Shown: positions 12,119-22,355 of the stretch, piece by piece
Layout: every line of letters begins with the position of its first letter
Numbering within the stretch: position 1 is the first letter of the stretch
DNA from: Morella rubra
Lineage: Eukaryota > Streptophyta > Magnoliopsida > Fagales > Myricaceae
Reading direction: 5' to 3'
Assembly (NCBI GenBank): GCA_003952965.2
Contig: RXIC02000463.1
Location: forward strand, 1 to 64,000
Length of the DNA stretch: 64,000 nucleotides
The notes under the pieces: generated by a model
Told to the model about the DNA's origin: nothing
Seen by the model: the letters and a program-made list of their open reading frames with translations, nothing else
Databases searched by the model: none
Made by a program: the position numbers and the translations under genes

Positions 12119-12989
12119 GTACACAAAGAATATGTTCTAGAGAGAGAGGCTCTGCCTTCTCTCTAGAACACCTTTAGGGTTTCTGCCCAAGCATTCTCTT
12201 CCTTCATTCTTTCCTGTGGTGGGCCCATCCCTTCTCCTGTCCCAGCATAGCTTCTGTGGCCAAGATCTGTCCCTTTTTCCCCTTTCGGTTGCCTTGTTTT
12301 TTGCTCGAAGAAGTGGAGGTTAGATCTCGGCGTTTTTGTCGACTCTTGGGGGCCACGCCTTAGCTTATCAGACTCAGCTCTTCCGACCGGTCCTTCTGCA
12401 CCAGTCCGTTGCCTGTCAACTGTCGAGTGTTGCCGCATGTGCCCCCACACGTTGTTCAATCCTCTGCTTGCTCGGGCTGTTTCTGGCGGATTTTGATGGC
12501 ACCGCTCCCCTGGACAGAGTCAGAAGCTCCGGCAACTTCGATCTGGTCTGGTCCTACGTCCCTCCAGCCGCGCGTGTATCCCATGCGCCACTATATCTTT
12601 GTTGTGGTTTTTCAGCCGCCTTGTTTTGGTTCGCTGTTTCGTTTCCTGTTGTGCTAGTTTGGTTGGTTTCTGCCTTGAGGGGGCTTTCCTGGCCACTTGG
12701 TGGCTTTGCCGCCCTCTTTGTGGGCTTTGTTGTGTTTCTCTAGGTTGTCTTTGTTCTTAGTTCTAGAGCTAGCTCCTATTTGGTTTTGGTAGTTATTGTC
12801 TATCGTTTTCCACCACCCGCTCTCTCTGTCTGGCATGAAGCATTTGTAGTTTATCGATCCTTTTGGATCCTGCTAGCCTTTTTTGAAACCTAGTCGCGCT
12901 TGGATCTTTTGTTTCTTGATCTTTATTGTATCTTGTACTCTGGATTCAATGTGTTGATGGCCTCATAGTATTATTAAGTAAAAAAAAAA
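12119..12989 (+). mobile_element. Non-LTR retroelement insertion with TSD and poly(A) tail
   Basis: The 871-bp insert is flanked by a perfect 10-bp direct repeat TATCTTGGTC (12109-12118 and 12990-12999) and ends in A10. The paralogous site in unit B has a single copy of the target and no insert, which proves insertion in unit A. The first 60 bp (ctagagagagaggctctgcc...) and the 3' end (cttgtactctggattcaatg...) look like the ends of a plant LINE joined with the middle deleted, but no reverse transcriptase is present. The open frame at 12336-12743 has no recognisable domain. Confidence 0.85.
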
Positions 12990-13164
12990 TATCTTGGTCC
13001 ATGAAAAAACAAAACAAACAAAAAAGAAAGGGAACTTGTATATACCTTAAAGATTATTCATCGTTGTATATATGTAAACTACTCTTGGATATACAAGACA
13101 GTTTGAAAGAGGGTTCCTTTCCCCTAGTTTTGAGCAACTTGAGATTGGCTTCCACTTGCAATCG

Positions 13165-13464
13165 CTAGAGTTGTGCTATAGCTTAGTTGATACTATCTAC
13201 TAATTCGTTAGCTTCAAGATTAGGAGTTCAAGTCAAGATATAAGTTAAAATTGATTGCGAAAGTAAAGTCTGACCATGAGTTTAGTGGATGGGTTGAGAT
13301 TGGTTGGTGGCCTTGCTAAAACTATGGTGATGGACTCGTCTAGTGGATAATAGATATGACTCAAACCTGACCTTTTGCAGCGAGAGTGTTTCTATAGTCA
13401 TGCTCAAAGAGAGTTGCTAAGTTGGTTGTCTCCTCCTTTTTTAAAAAAAAAAAAAAAAAAAAAA
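13165..13464 (+). mobile_element. tRNA-derived SINE-like element, unit A copy
   Basis: A TAGCTTAGTTGATA box-A-like motif is followed about 35-40 bp later by GAGTTCAAGTC, a box-B-like motif, and the segment ends in a run of about 22 A (13443-13464). The same sequence lies downstream of OPT copy 2, so it predates the duplication. Confidence 0.6.
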
Positions 13465-13703
13465 CCTCTAGAGTCAGGCCCACTTGGCTCTGGGCCTGGG
13501 CATCACATACCATAGCAAAACGACGGAGCTAAACTGGTCTCAACGCAGAACGGGATGTGGAATTGTTCTACGAAAGGAAAGCCTTTTGTGTTAGTTGTAT
13601 AACAATACATTATTGTACCCCTGTTTGGCGAGTCAAGTCATTTCCATTTCGAAGGAGCAATGATATTTATTTCTTGGAATTTGGGCGGAAACTGTTTTCT
13701 CTA

Positions 13704-14050
13704 CTTGTGTCCAGATTAGCAGCAGTTCATACCCCTATAGTTCTTTCTGTTTAAAGCAATGGCATCTATTGAATTCTCAATCGCAACTTGCTGAATCTCA
13801 TCTAGCACGCGGTAAATGCTATTCAATCGTTTTTGAAATTCCAATGGCAACTACAAGAATCATATCCAGCATTGTCATTTTCTATTTTTCTTTTATCGCA
13901 CTGACCCTATATCAATATGTATATTTGTTAGAGTCGAAGGAGATAGATGCTGCCACGAATTGGCCGATATCAAAGACCTTGCGCTTTGACCCTCTGACAT
14001 CACAAACTAGTGGACTTTTCGTAGCAAAGTTCGTAAAATTAGCCACTTAA
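13704..14050 (+). pseudogene. Orphan last exon of the NSUN-family gene
   Basis: This matches 4403-4767. The exon part from about 13930 reads KEIDAATNWPISKTLRFD, then LTSQTSGLFVAKFVKLAT and a stop. It lacks 12 nt present in the intact gene, where CKSGR stands between WP and ISK. No upstream exons follow in unit B, so it is a non-functional relic marking the left edge of the duplication. Confidence 0.85.
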
Positions 14051-14669
14051 TCGAGGTTGGTTCTATTGCTCTTGTGCGTTTCCTGTATCGAAATAAACTG
14101 CAGTTCTCATAAATTACCTGCAATTTGCTAATTTATTAATCTTTTTCGATGTGGGTGCAAATGTTTCCTTCTAATTTCTTGTTAGTGTCTCTGAAAGTGT
14201 AGAAGCATTTTTTTTTTTTTTTAGCAAACAGATGCAAAAGAATCCTTCGCCCCTCAATATCTCTGTCTCTCTCTCCTGAAAAATTAAGCTCTGAAAGATT
14301 TTTCTGAAGGTTCGAAAGCTTTGTGTCCAAGTACAGGATTATATGGTGGCAGGCCGTCCTTGGTGCTCATCCGGCTTGGATTGAAAGATTTTGTCCTTTG
14401 ATGGATAAAATAAATGTACAGAATCGAATAAATGTGAACTGCTGTTGTTTGCCAGATTCTCTGCTGTGTTATCAATTTTCTTCTTCTTTTGTCTTCTTAA
14501 GTCGAATTAATGGCCAATTTACCAAAAAGATGAAGAACGAGAGTTAATAGACAACCATGATTCTCTTTACGTTGTAATCCACGATAAATGCCTATGCGTT
14601 TATCTGAGGACTCTGGTACGGATCATGATCGTTTCAAATTTGCTGTTGGAATATCATGGTCATATTGGG

Positions 14670-15360
14670 TAATGATGAAGCAATTTTTGAGGACTATCAC
14701 ATAGTCCTCTACTGGGTCAAGAGTCCGAGAGAACTAGGCCTGAGGTCCAGCACTTGGGATGGATTAAAAGGCTCCGATTCTTTTTCCTTCCTCCTACAAT
14801 CAAAGAAAACAAACTAGAACTCGGGGTCCTTTCGTAAGGAGATTTCTCCAAATGCTTTTGTTAGTTGTTATTTTTCTATATCTTTTGTTTACTGGTTTGA
14901 TTATGAGTGGGAGAGAGTGAGAGAGTACATAACATTTCATTTTGCTCCCCTTTCCCCCTATATTCTTGCTCCTCCCCCTCTAGCAGGAGACTTATTGGGC
15001 CTCAGCCCCCTTTTACCATCCAGACCCTATTATCCTTAGACCTTTTCTGTCTCATTCAACCTTTAACCGAAGGCTAGCACTGTCAAACTTGGTCCTTTCC
15101 TAGCTGACTTGAGTCAACTAATTCTTCATCTTTTCCTTCCAATTTTAGGACTGTCAGTCAGTGACTGGACATGGAGCAATTATAATTTCTTACATAGACT
15201 TTTTTACTCGATAAAGTATCGATATCGGGCTCTTTTTATGGACATTCAATCACAGAAAGGGACATGCTACATCGAATGGGCTAATTCTTGCCTCCCTATT
15301 TTTGGGCCTCTGATTATGGGCTTTTGTAGTAAGGAAAAATTCCTCCTCCATCAGGTAGTA
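14670..15360. mobile_element. Unit B-specific insert of unknown type
   Basis: Shared flanks (a GTCATATT-like sequence before; AATGTGTG plus TGGATAGT after) are close together in unit A but separated by about 700 bp here. I see no convincing terminal repeats or coding domain. A solo LTR is possible but not shown. Confidence 0.4.
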
Positions 15361-15524
15361 TAGACAATACAATATCTAATGTGTGTCATGTATTTTTCTT
15401 TTTAAATTGGATAGTCCATCTCGAATAGTAAATTATACAGGATCTTAATTTCTCTAGCACATCAATTAAAGAGTTACAATAGTCATTTTTAAGCTAATAT
15501 AACTGGATATCATATTTAAAAGAG

Positions 15525-16325
15525 TTAAATACACTTTGTACCCTCTAATTATAGAAATTTTGATACTTTGCATCTCAATCTATTATTTTTGTCATATTAT
15601 ACCCATCAACTATTAATTTTCAGACACTTTGTACAATCTCTTAAAATTGAATTATTTTATGAGGGTAAAATTATAATTTTAGAGATAAAAAAATAAAGGG
15701 TTAATTAGACTTTGCACCCAAGTGGTTTTGGGGTCTTAACACTTTGCACCCGACTCTTTTAATTTTGAGACATTTCACTCTTGTGGTTTGGGAGTCTTGA
15801 CATTTTGTACCTCTATCAATTTATCCGTTATTTCAAATGAAAAAGTTAATCACATGTAGAACGACTGACTGATTTTTTGGGGGTAAAGTTTCTCAAAAAA
15901 AAAAAAAATAATATGCAAAGTGTCAAACCCCCAAACCACATGGGTGCAAAGTGTAATTAAACCTTTTTGAATATTGAGGATAAAATGGGCAAGTAAGCTA
16001 CACGCAGAACACGTGATTGATTTTTCTATTTGAAATAACGAATAATAAACTACATGTTGCAAAGTGTCAAAACCTCCAAACCATGTGGGTGAAATATCTC
16101 AAAATCAAAAGAATGGGGTGCAAAGTGTTAGGATCCCCAAACCACGTGAATGTAAAGTGTAATTAACTCAAAAATAAATTTATGTCTAAACTAACATAAA
16201 AAATTAATAGAGGGTGCAAAGTATCTTTTATAATAATTGGTGGATGTAATATGGAAAAAATAATAAATAGAGATATAAAATCTTAATACTCTCAAAATTA
16301 GAGGGTATAAATGTATTTATCCCTT
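15525..16325. mobile_element. Outer fold-back MITE containing a nested MITE
   Basis: The left arm (TTAAATACACTTTGTACCCTCTAATTA region) is the inverse of the right arm (AATTAGAGGGTATAAATGTATTTA region). The element at 15698-16169 interrupts it. No coding capacity. Confidence 0.7.
15698..16169. mobile_element. MULE-type MITE with 9-bp target-site duplication
   Basis: The 472-bp element starts GGGTTAATTAGACTTTGCAC and ends with the inverse, ...GTAAAGTGTAATTAACTC, giving terminal inverted repeats of well over 30 bp. Perfect 9-bp direct repeats AAAAATAAA flank it (15689-15697 and 16170-16178). Nine-base target duplications are typical of Mutator-like elements. Confidence 0.85.
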
Positions 16326-16749
16326 GTTTTTGTTTTTCCTCTTCTGCATGACATGCCAACAACTTTTCTTCCTTCAAATATTAGTCAATTCAATTTTCGG
16401 AAACTCATAGCTGGCCGAATTTGATTCCAAGACCTTAACATTATATATATATATATATTTTTTCCCTTGGCAAGACCTTAATATTATTCAACTGCTAATC
16501 TGCTGGCCTAGTCACAATGCTACACTATTCAACTTTTGGACTAAAGCTGCAATTGTGATTAGTGATGTACGTTATTGGCTAATATTTAACTTCTTAGCTT
16601 ATTAGAAAATTGACAATTTGTCACTTAGATTTGGACTCCAATGACAAAATAGTCACTATAATTACTTTTTTTAATTTATAGTTACTGAGTCATTAATTAT
16701 CTAACAATTTAATCCTTGCATCCATATTCTGTCATCGATAAAAAATCTA

Positions 16750-17127
16750 AGGAGAAAATACACTTTTCACTCACAAACTACGGAGTAGTGACACATTGCA
16801 CCCCAAACTACCATCTTTAAGACATTGCACCCTTAAACTATCAATGTTATACATTTTGCACCCTAAACTACCACTTTGACACATTACACCCTCCAACTAC
16901 TAATATTAAATACTTTGCACCCTCATTTGACAATAATACCCTTGAGAAATTAATGAATTGACAACAATATCTAAGGGCATTATCGTCATTTTAATTTGAA
17001 AATTTGATAAAGGGTGCAAAGTGTTAAAAATTGGTAGTTAGAGGGTGCAATGTGTCAAAATTGGTAGTTTAGGGTGTAAAGTATAAAATATATGGTAGTT
17101 CATGGGTGAAAAGTGTATTTTACCCTT
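16750..17127. mobile_element. Fold-back MITE, family copy 1
   Basis: Ends AAAATACACTTTTCAC and GTGAAAAGTGTATTTT are inverted. The arms contain repeated TTTGCACCC and GGGTGCAAAG motifs. A related copy lies at 34246-34619. It interrupts the left arm of the larger element at 16602-18688, so it is younger than that element. Confidence 0.75.
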
Positions 17128-17911
17128 AATTTAATTAAGTTTCGTCATTTTGCCCAGCACAGCGTCCCTTATCCACTTCAGCAGCCCAGTCGAAACTAAA
17201 CACACCGCCTTCTTCTTCTTCTTCTTCTTCTTCTTCTATCTCTCCGGTTAAAACAGAACAAATCAATGGCTTCTTCTCCACCACATATTCGTAACGCTTC
17301 TCTAGCTTAAACACACGCAACTTTCTTCTGAGTTTTCCTTTGGTCTCCCTCTCTCTGAAATGCTGACTGAACTGACATGTTGGAAGCCCCTCTTATAGAG
17401 TCCAGCGGTGAAACCCTGTCTTCTTTCTTTCAACTTTAACTTCTCAAACTCCCAAACCAGGCCTCTCCACGCCATTTGCTTCTCGTGAAGCAGACATTTA
17501 AAAAGGAGAAAATAGAAAGAAAATGAAAGTTCATTGCTTTTATGGCAGAGTATGTTTACAAGTGTTATTGCACATATCGACCATAGATCTCCAATCTGAG
17601 AGCGAAAGATATACAGAGTGTGGGAAAGAGAGAGGGACCTTGAAATTGCAGACTAATAAACAATGTGAGCGTCATGCAACTTTCCTTTTGATTCGAGAAA
17701 GGACGCATAACATACATAAAGCAACGAATGGCCAACACATATCTCACTCTTCACCATTCTATGAAAACACTCTCAAAATCTTTGCTAACGTCCATCTACA
17801 TACACAGACACCACCACACGTAATAAACAAAAAAACGTACAAGAGGTGAAAGCACAATTGAAGCAATAGAATTGAGAGACAAAAAGGACAGAGAAAATAG
17901 GAAATTACATA

Positions 17912-18105
17912 GAGGAATCAAATCTTGAGAAATCTGACATCGTTTCGGTACTGGTCATTGTCCCTGAATGTGGCAATGCAATCGGAGATAACCTTGCCCA
18001 GATTTAACCCGGAACCGTTCCTTGAGCTTGAGTCTGCTTCCAGAGCTTTCTTAATCGACTTGGGTCCACAACAAACAGCAAGAAATTGACCATAATGAAA
18101 GATTT
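17912..18105 (-). pseudogene. Captured exon fragment resembling Mad3/BUB1 homology region
   Basis: On the minus strand the frame reads KSIKKALEADSSSRNGSG, then LNLGKVISDCIATFRDND and QYRNDVRFLKI, a TGA, then FLYV. The pattern C-x2-F-x3-(R/Q)Y-x-(N/D)D-x-R(F/Y)L-(K/R)-(I/V)W is typical of the Mad3/BUB1 family, and the stop stands exactly where the family has tryptophan (TGG to TGA). The fragment lies in the core of a long-TIR element. The assignment is from memory of the family, not a search. Confidence 0.5.
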
Positions 18106-18924
18106 TGCTGTTGTTTTGTTCGTGCCAGAGAGAGAGAGAGACCGAGAGAGAACCAGAGATAGTCCCCCTATTTTCTCCTTTTAAATGTCTGCTTCACGAG
18201 TAGCTAGTGGCGTGGAGAGGCCTGGTTCGTGGGTTTGAGAGGTTAAAGTTGAAAGAAAGAAGCCGGGGTTTCACTGCTACAGAGTCCATAAGAGGGGCTT
18301 CCGACCTGTCAGTTCAGTCAGCATTTCAAAGAGAGGGAGACCAAAGGAAAACTCAGAAGAAGTTGCATGTGTTTAAACTAGAGAAGCGTTACGAATATGT
18401 GGTGGAGATTGGAGAAGAAGCCGTTGATTTGTTCTGTTTTAACCAGAGAAATAGAAGAAAAAGAAAGCCGTGCGTTTTGTTTCGACTGGACTGATGAAGT
18501 GGATAATAAACGCTTACCTCGGCAAAATGATGACTTATAACTGGATTTCGTCAGAGGTGCTGAAATATGAATGTAATTACTAAATCGTTGACGGTTAATG
18601 ACTTAGTGACTAAAAAATAAAAATAATAATTTAGTGACTATTTTATTAATGAAATTAAAATTTAATGAACAAATTATTAATTTTTCTTAAAATTATTTAG
18701 CCAAGGCAGTTGACAAAGCATCTTTCTCCGAATTCGAGACAGATACATATTGGAGTTAGTCCCACCTGTAGAAAGAGTTGATGTGCAGTTTATTAGTGTA
18801 AAAAAAAAACTTTTATCTCTTAAACTATCTTTTAGAAATTAAAAGTACCAAGAACACCCAACAATACATACTAGTAAATGAATAGCGAACGGAGACAAAT
18901 TCGTATCTGTTTGACAGGTTTAGA

Positions 18925-20165
18925 CCGTTCCTAACAGCTCATTTAAATTTAATTTAATTAAAAAATATATTTTCTATTTTAACTATCAATTTTTTAAAAA
19001 CAACTTTAGTAGATGTATTTTAACCATATACTTTTACTATTCCATTTAAATATTATTTTAAAAATTTTTTATTTTTCTCTAATATTTATATTTTTGAATA
19101 TTGGTTTTATTGTAATGGTTATATTTTTAAATATTTGTCTTATCCTAAAAAGGTCGGATTTTTTAAATTTTGTCTTTTCTAACACTCGGAATTTTTTTAA
19201 TTTGTTTTATCCCAACGATTAGATTTTTAAAAATTTTTCTCATCCTAACGGTCATATATTTTTAAAATTTGTCTTATCTTAACGATCATATTTTTCAAAG
19301 TCTCTGAGCTCAAAGACATTATGAAAGCATGCATAATTCTCCATAACATGATCATTGAAAATGAATGAGATGAACAAGATATGTTGGACTTCGATTATGA
19401 ACAACGCAATGCAAATCCTCCCGAACCAGTGTCACATGATGAACCGGATATACTTTTAAAGTTTATTCGTAATCATCTACATATTAGAAACAAAGAAACT
19501 CATTCTGAACTCCAATCGGACCTAGTCGAGCACTTGTGTCAACTACACGGCAATCATAGGAGCTTTAGATGAATGATTAGTTTAATATGCATAATTTGTA
19601 ATATGTTAGTATTTAGTTTAAAATGTATTAAGTTAGTCTTTATTTTTAGTTTAACATGCATTGTTTTTAGTTTAACAAACTTGTCTAGTACTTTATGTTT
19701 ATTTTTTTCGAGAACTTCTTGCCTGCTATTAAAATAAACGTCGGTTTAGATAACAAATATAACTATTCAAGTTATGAAAATAAAATCCATTTCAAATCAC
19801 ACGCCTAAAGAGGAGCAAACCACCTATTGTGAAAAATTTCGTGCTCCACTGAAGTGCAGGGAGGAACTTATGCTGGGAGGAAGAAAAAAAAAAGGAAAGG
19901 GAGAGTGTGAGAGCTAAGAGTAAAAAAGAAAAAGAAAAGAGAGGGGAGAACGTGAGTGCTTGGCGGAAGAAAAGAAAAAGAAAAAGAAAAAAAAAATAGA
20001 AATATTAATATTTTAAAATGGTGAAGTGAATAGTAATTTCTTAAAAATAGAGAATCACTGTTCACATATTAAATTTTTTGTTAAAATAAAATATTAAGAA
20101 TATTTTTTTTTTTTACTTTTTTATAAAATTGATTTTTTATTTAATCAAAATATTAGAATAGAGAA
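18925..20165 (+). mobile_element. PIF/Harbinger-like element, degraded
   Basis: About 1.24 kb is present in unit B between sequences that adjoin in unit A (GTATCTGTTTG before; CTCCTG/GAAAACCCC after). Its ends, starting near GTTCCTAACAGCTC and ending near GAACTTGCTATAATGCTC, are imperfect inverted copies. It contains the transposase C-terminal remnant at 19306-19572. Strongly AT-rich. Confidence 0.65.
19306..19572 (+). pseudogene. HARBI1/Plant_tran-type transposase C-terminal remnant
   Basis: The frame reads ELKDIMKACIILHNMIIENE, a TGA, then DEQDMLDFDYEQRN and later LKFIRNHLHIRNKETHSELQ, SDLVEHLCQLHG and a natural stop. The ACIILHNMIIE block and the IRN-x2-TH-x2-L-x2-DLVEHL block are hallmarks of plant Harbinger (Plant_tran) nucleases. 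The in-frame stop and the missing catalytic N-terminal part make it non-functional. Confidence 0.8.
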
Positions 20166-20734
20166 CTTGCTATAATGCTCTCCTGCAAAACCCCAAAGCA
20201 TTAGGGTCCCTTCAAGTGGGACGCCACAAACTTCGGGTCGCATTTACAGCCCGTCAAGAATTTACCTCTGTCATCCTAACATCAACTAGAAATAGTAGGT
20301 CCCACTTCCAAAATCCTACTATCTATGGGTGTGTTCAGTAACCAAAATTTTGAACCTTTAAAATTTTATTATTATTACAAAAATTATCTTTTCATTTTTC
20401 ATCCACTTAAAAAACTTTTTACTTTTTCACTATCTTTTTCTCACTTTTTACCGATTTTTATATTTAAAATTTTAACGACCCTAAAATTTTATTCGCAACC
20501 TACGGTGTCAAACTCATCCCGGATTCCTCGAAAGATATGTGTGGAGGAAGGATCCGCATGTTGTCTTCCAGACTCAGAGGTGATTGAAATGCGTCTCCAA
20601 GCTCTCCTTCTTCACCACCTGGTGCGTCTTTAAGAACCACCGTTGTTTATCCTGATTCGCCCAATAGTGAGATGGTCGTATTCCCTTCTTCAGGTCCCAC
20701 GAGCCGAGTCGTCGAAGTTACTTGGATTCCGTTA

Positions 20735-21985
20735 GGGGCTTGTTTGGTTGTGGGTTCAGGTTCAGGTTCAGGTTTAGGTTTAGGTTCTGGTTCTCAGGTT
20801 CAGGCCATGTTTTAAACCCAAATCGTTGAACCAGCGTTTGGCTGGGTTAAAGGCTACTACAACACGCGCATGTGTCATCTCCTAATTGGCAGGCACAAAA
20901 GTTACTTTAACGTTACCTCAGCTGTTCCGTAAAAAAGAAGTCATCGAACCTCTGACATTAGACAGATTATGAAAAGCATTTTCTACTACCGTTTGTTTCC
21001 CCAACAGTTGTTGAACAGCAAAAATAACAGTTGTTGAACGAGTGAACACAATGGAAAGAAAACGTCGTTTGCCTCACTCTTCGTCCCCTCCCTCTCTAAA
21101 CTCCTTGCGCACGGGTTGAGGAGAAAAAGATGGCTGAACAGATTCATAGCGCCTGGGCTGATGGACTTCGCGTTCGCGTGCGTCTCGCTCGAATGCTCGC
21201 CCGAGCAAGCGGAATGAGCATTCCCACAAACTAAATCATGCTTCCTCTCCCTTTCCTTCTCGTTTCTTGATTTTCGAGACATCTCTAGCTCTTGTAAAAA
21301 CCTCGCCCCCATTTTTCTCTCTCTCGCCTCATTGATTCTCGCCGTCTTCTAAGCTTTATTGAATAGGGTCTAATGGGTTTTCTATCAGCAGGGCTCGCTT
21401 GCATTCTTGAACTGCCTCTATGCAACCTTTGTCACCTTTTGCTTCCAATTCATAGAGGACTCGGACATGGAGAAGCGCGAAGGTGAGTGAACTGGAGAGA
21501 GAGCCACAGCTCGCTGGGCAGACTCGGCTACTTTCTTGAGGTGCTTGCGTTTCGCCGTAGACATGTCGATTAGAGCTGCGGTTTCGAAGTGAATGGTGGC
21601 GTCTGTGTAGTGGAGAATGACGGAGTCGTCGTTGCTGTTGTTGTGGTGGGAAAGAGAGTCCCTAATGAGTTTGAGGGCTTTGATATGGTTCCCGCGCAGA
21701 GAGAAGTGAGGGCCTGCGTGCATTTGACCTTGGTGAGGCAAAAGAAAAAGAAAACAGAGAGAGAGAGAGAGAGAGTAAAAGTTTGCCCTTAACGTCTGTT
21801 AACAAGTTTCAGAAAATGTTTTGATGATGTCAGATGAATTAATGAAGTTGTTGGGCAGGATTCCGTGGCAGGGTGAGTGGCAGAAAAACCCCATTCTAAG
21901 CCTGGGTCCAACTTACAGAACCAAACCAAAACCAAAATCTTGACTTGAACCGAAACTAGAACCCGCAAACAAACAAGATGTCCCA
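20735..21985. mobile_element. Gene-fragment-carrying TIR element upstream of OPT copy 2
   Basis: Insert of about 1.25 kb relative to unit A, between CTTGGATTCC and ACTACAATGGAGG. The left end GGGGCTTGTTTGGTTGTGGG and the inverse of the right end (GGGACATCTTGTTTGTTTGC) are similar. The left end has short tandem GGTTCA/GGTTTA repeats. It sits about 370 bp upstream of the OPT copy 2 start. A clean target duplication is not visible. Confidence 0.6.
21356..21741 (-). pseudogene. Fragment of a DUF627/ubiquitin-hydrolase-related gene
   Basis: On the minus strand the frame reads ALKLIRDSLSHHN, then KRKHLKKVAESAQRAVALSP. After a frame change it continues VLYELEAKGDKGCIEAVQEC, KRALLIENPLDPIQ and a stop. 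This order (ALKLI...HLK-x-A-ESA-RAV-LSP...LLYE...VQEC-RAL-IENP-DP) follows the N-terminal repeat domain of plant inactive ubiquitin carboxyl-terminal hydrolase-like proteins (DUF627/DUF629). The frameshift and lack of the rest show it is a captured, dead fragment. Confidence 0.65.
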
Positions 21986-22131
21986 ACTACAATGGAGGTG
22001 GGGTCTTTTAACGGTCAGGATCGAAACACTGCATCAACGAATCATTTAGCGGAATAGTACTACAGCAGTCAAGCCCGTTCCTGGTTGGGCCTGTGGTTCT
22101 AATTAAAGCCCATGTTTTGAATTGTCGTAGC

Positions 22132-22266
22132 GGTTGCTTCCCGGTTGGAGAAACTCTTGCTCTGGTCAGAGCTACCGACATCGCAATTCAGGAAGGCTGG
22201 TCAAAGGTCCTTCTTGAGAGTGACTGTCAAGCCCTTTGCAATGGAGTCGCAGATTTTAGATTGTGA
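22132..22266 (+). mobile_element. LINE-derived RNase H remnant upstream of OPT copy 2
   Basis: Paralogue of the remnant at 7673-7807, reading LALVRATDIAIQEGW, then SKVLLESDCQALCNGVADF and a stop. Confidence 0.6.
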
Positions 22267-22355
22267 CGCTGATTAGTTTTCACTTTTCGCATTTCGATGC
22301 ATCAATCAGAAAAAAAAAAAAAAAAAATTCGGACACAGAGAGAGAGAGAGAGAAG

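Larger units (their letters stand above)
4403..13635 (+). repeat. Segmental duplication, unit A
   Basis: This unit runs from within NSUN intron 8 through OPT copy 1 and its downstream SINE-like and flank sequence. It aligns along most of its length with unit B at about 13704-27350. The left edge is where GTGTCCAGAT plus AGCAGCAG becomes shared. The right edge is the shared ACCCCTGTTTG near 13617-13632 and 27340-27350. About 70 bp between the two units match neither edge. Unit A carries two unit-specific retroelement insertions (4828-5440 and 12119-12989). Confidence 0.85.
16602..18688. mobile_element. Long-TIR Mutator-like element carrying gene-fragment DNA
   Basis: The ends GAAAATTGACAATTTG (left) and AAATTATTAATTTTTC (right) are inverted, and the similarity continues inward: 17134-17515 is the inverse of about 18168-18548, including the CTT microsatellite part and AAACAGAACAAATCAA against TTGATTTGTTCTGTTT. 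The left arm is split by a separate MITE (16750-17127). The core between the long arms carries a piece resembling a Mad3/BUB1-type exon. I could not identify a clean 9-bp target duplication. No transposase is seen, so it is non-autonomous. Such elements are known as Pack-MULEs. Confidence 0.75.

Noticed and set aside
12336-12743. 135-codon hydrophobic open frame downstream of OPT copy 1
   Set aside because: It lies wholly inside the retroelement insertion flanked by TATCTTGGTC repeats and shows no domain.
14670-15360. Solo LTR in unit B
   Set aside because: No convincing TG...CA ends with a 5-bp target duplication could be found, so it is left as an insert of unknown type.
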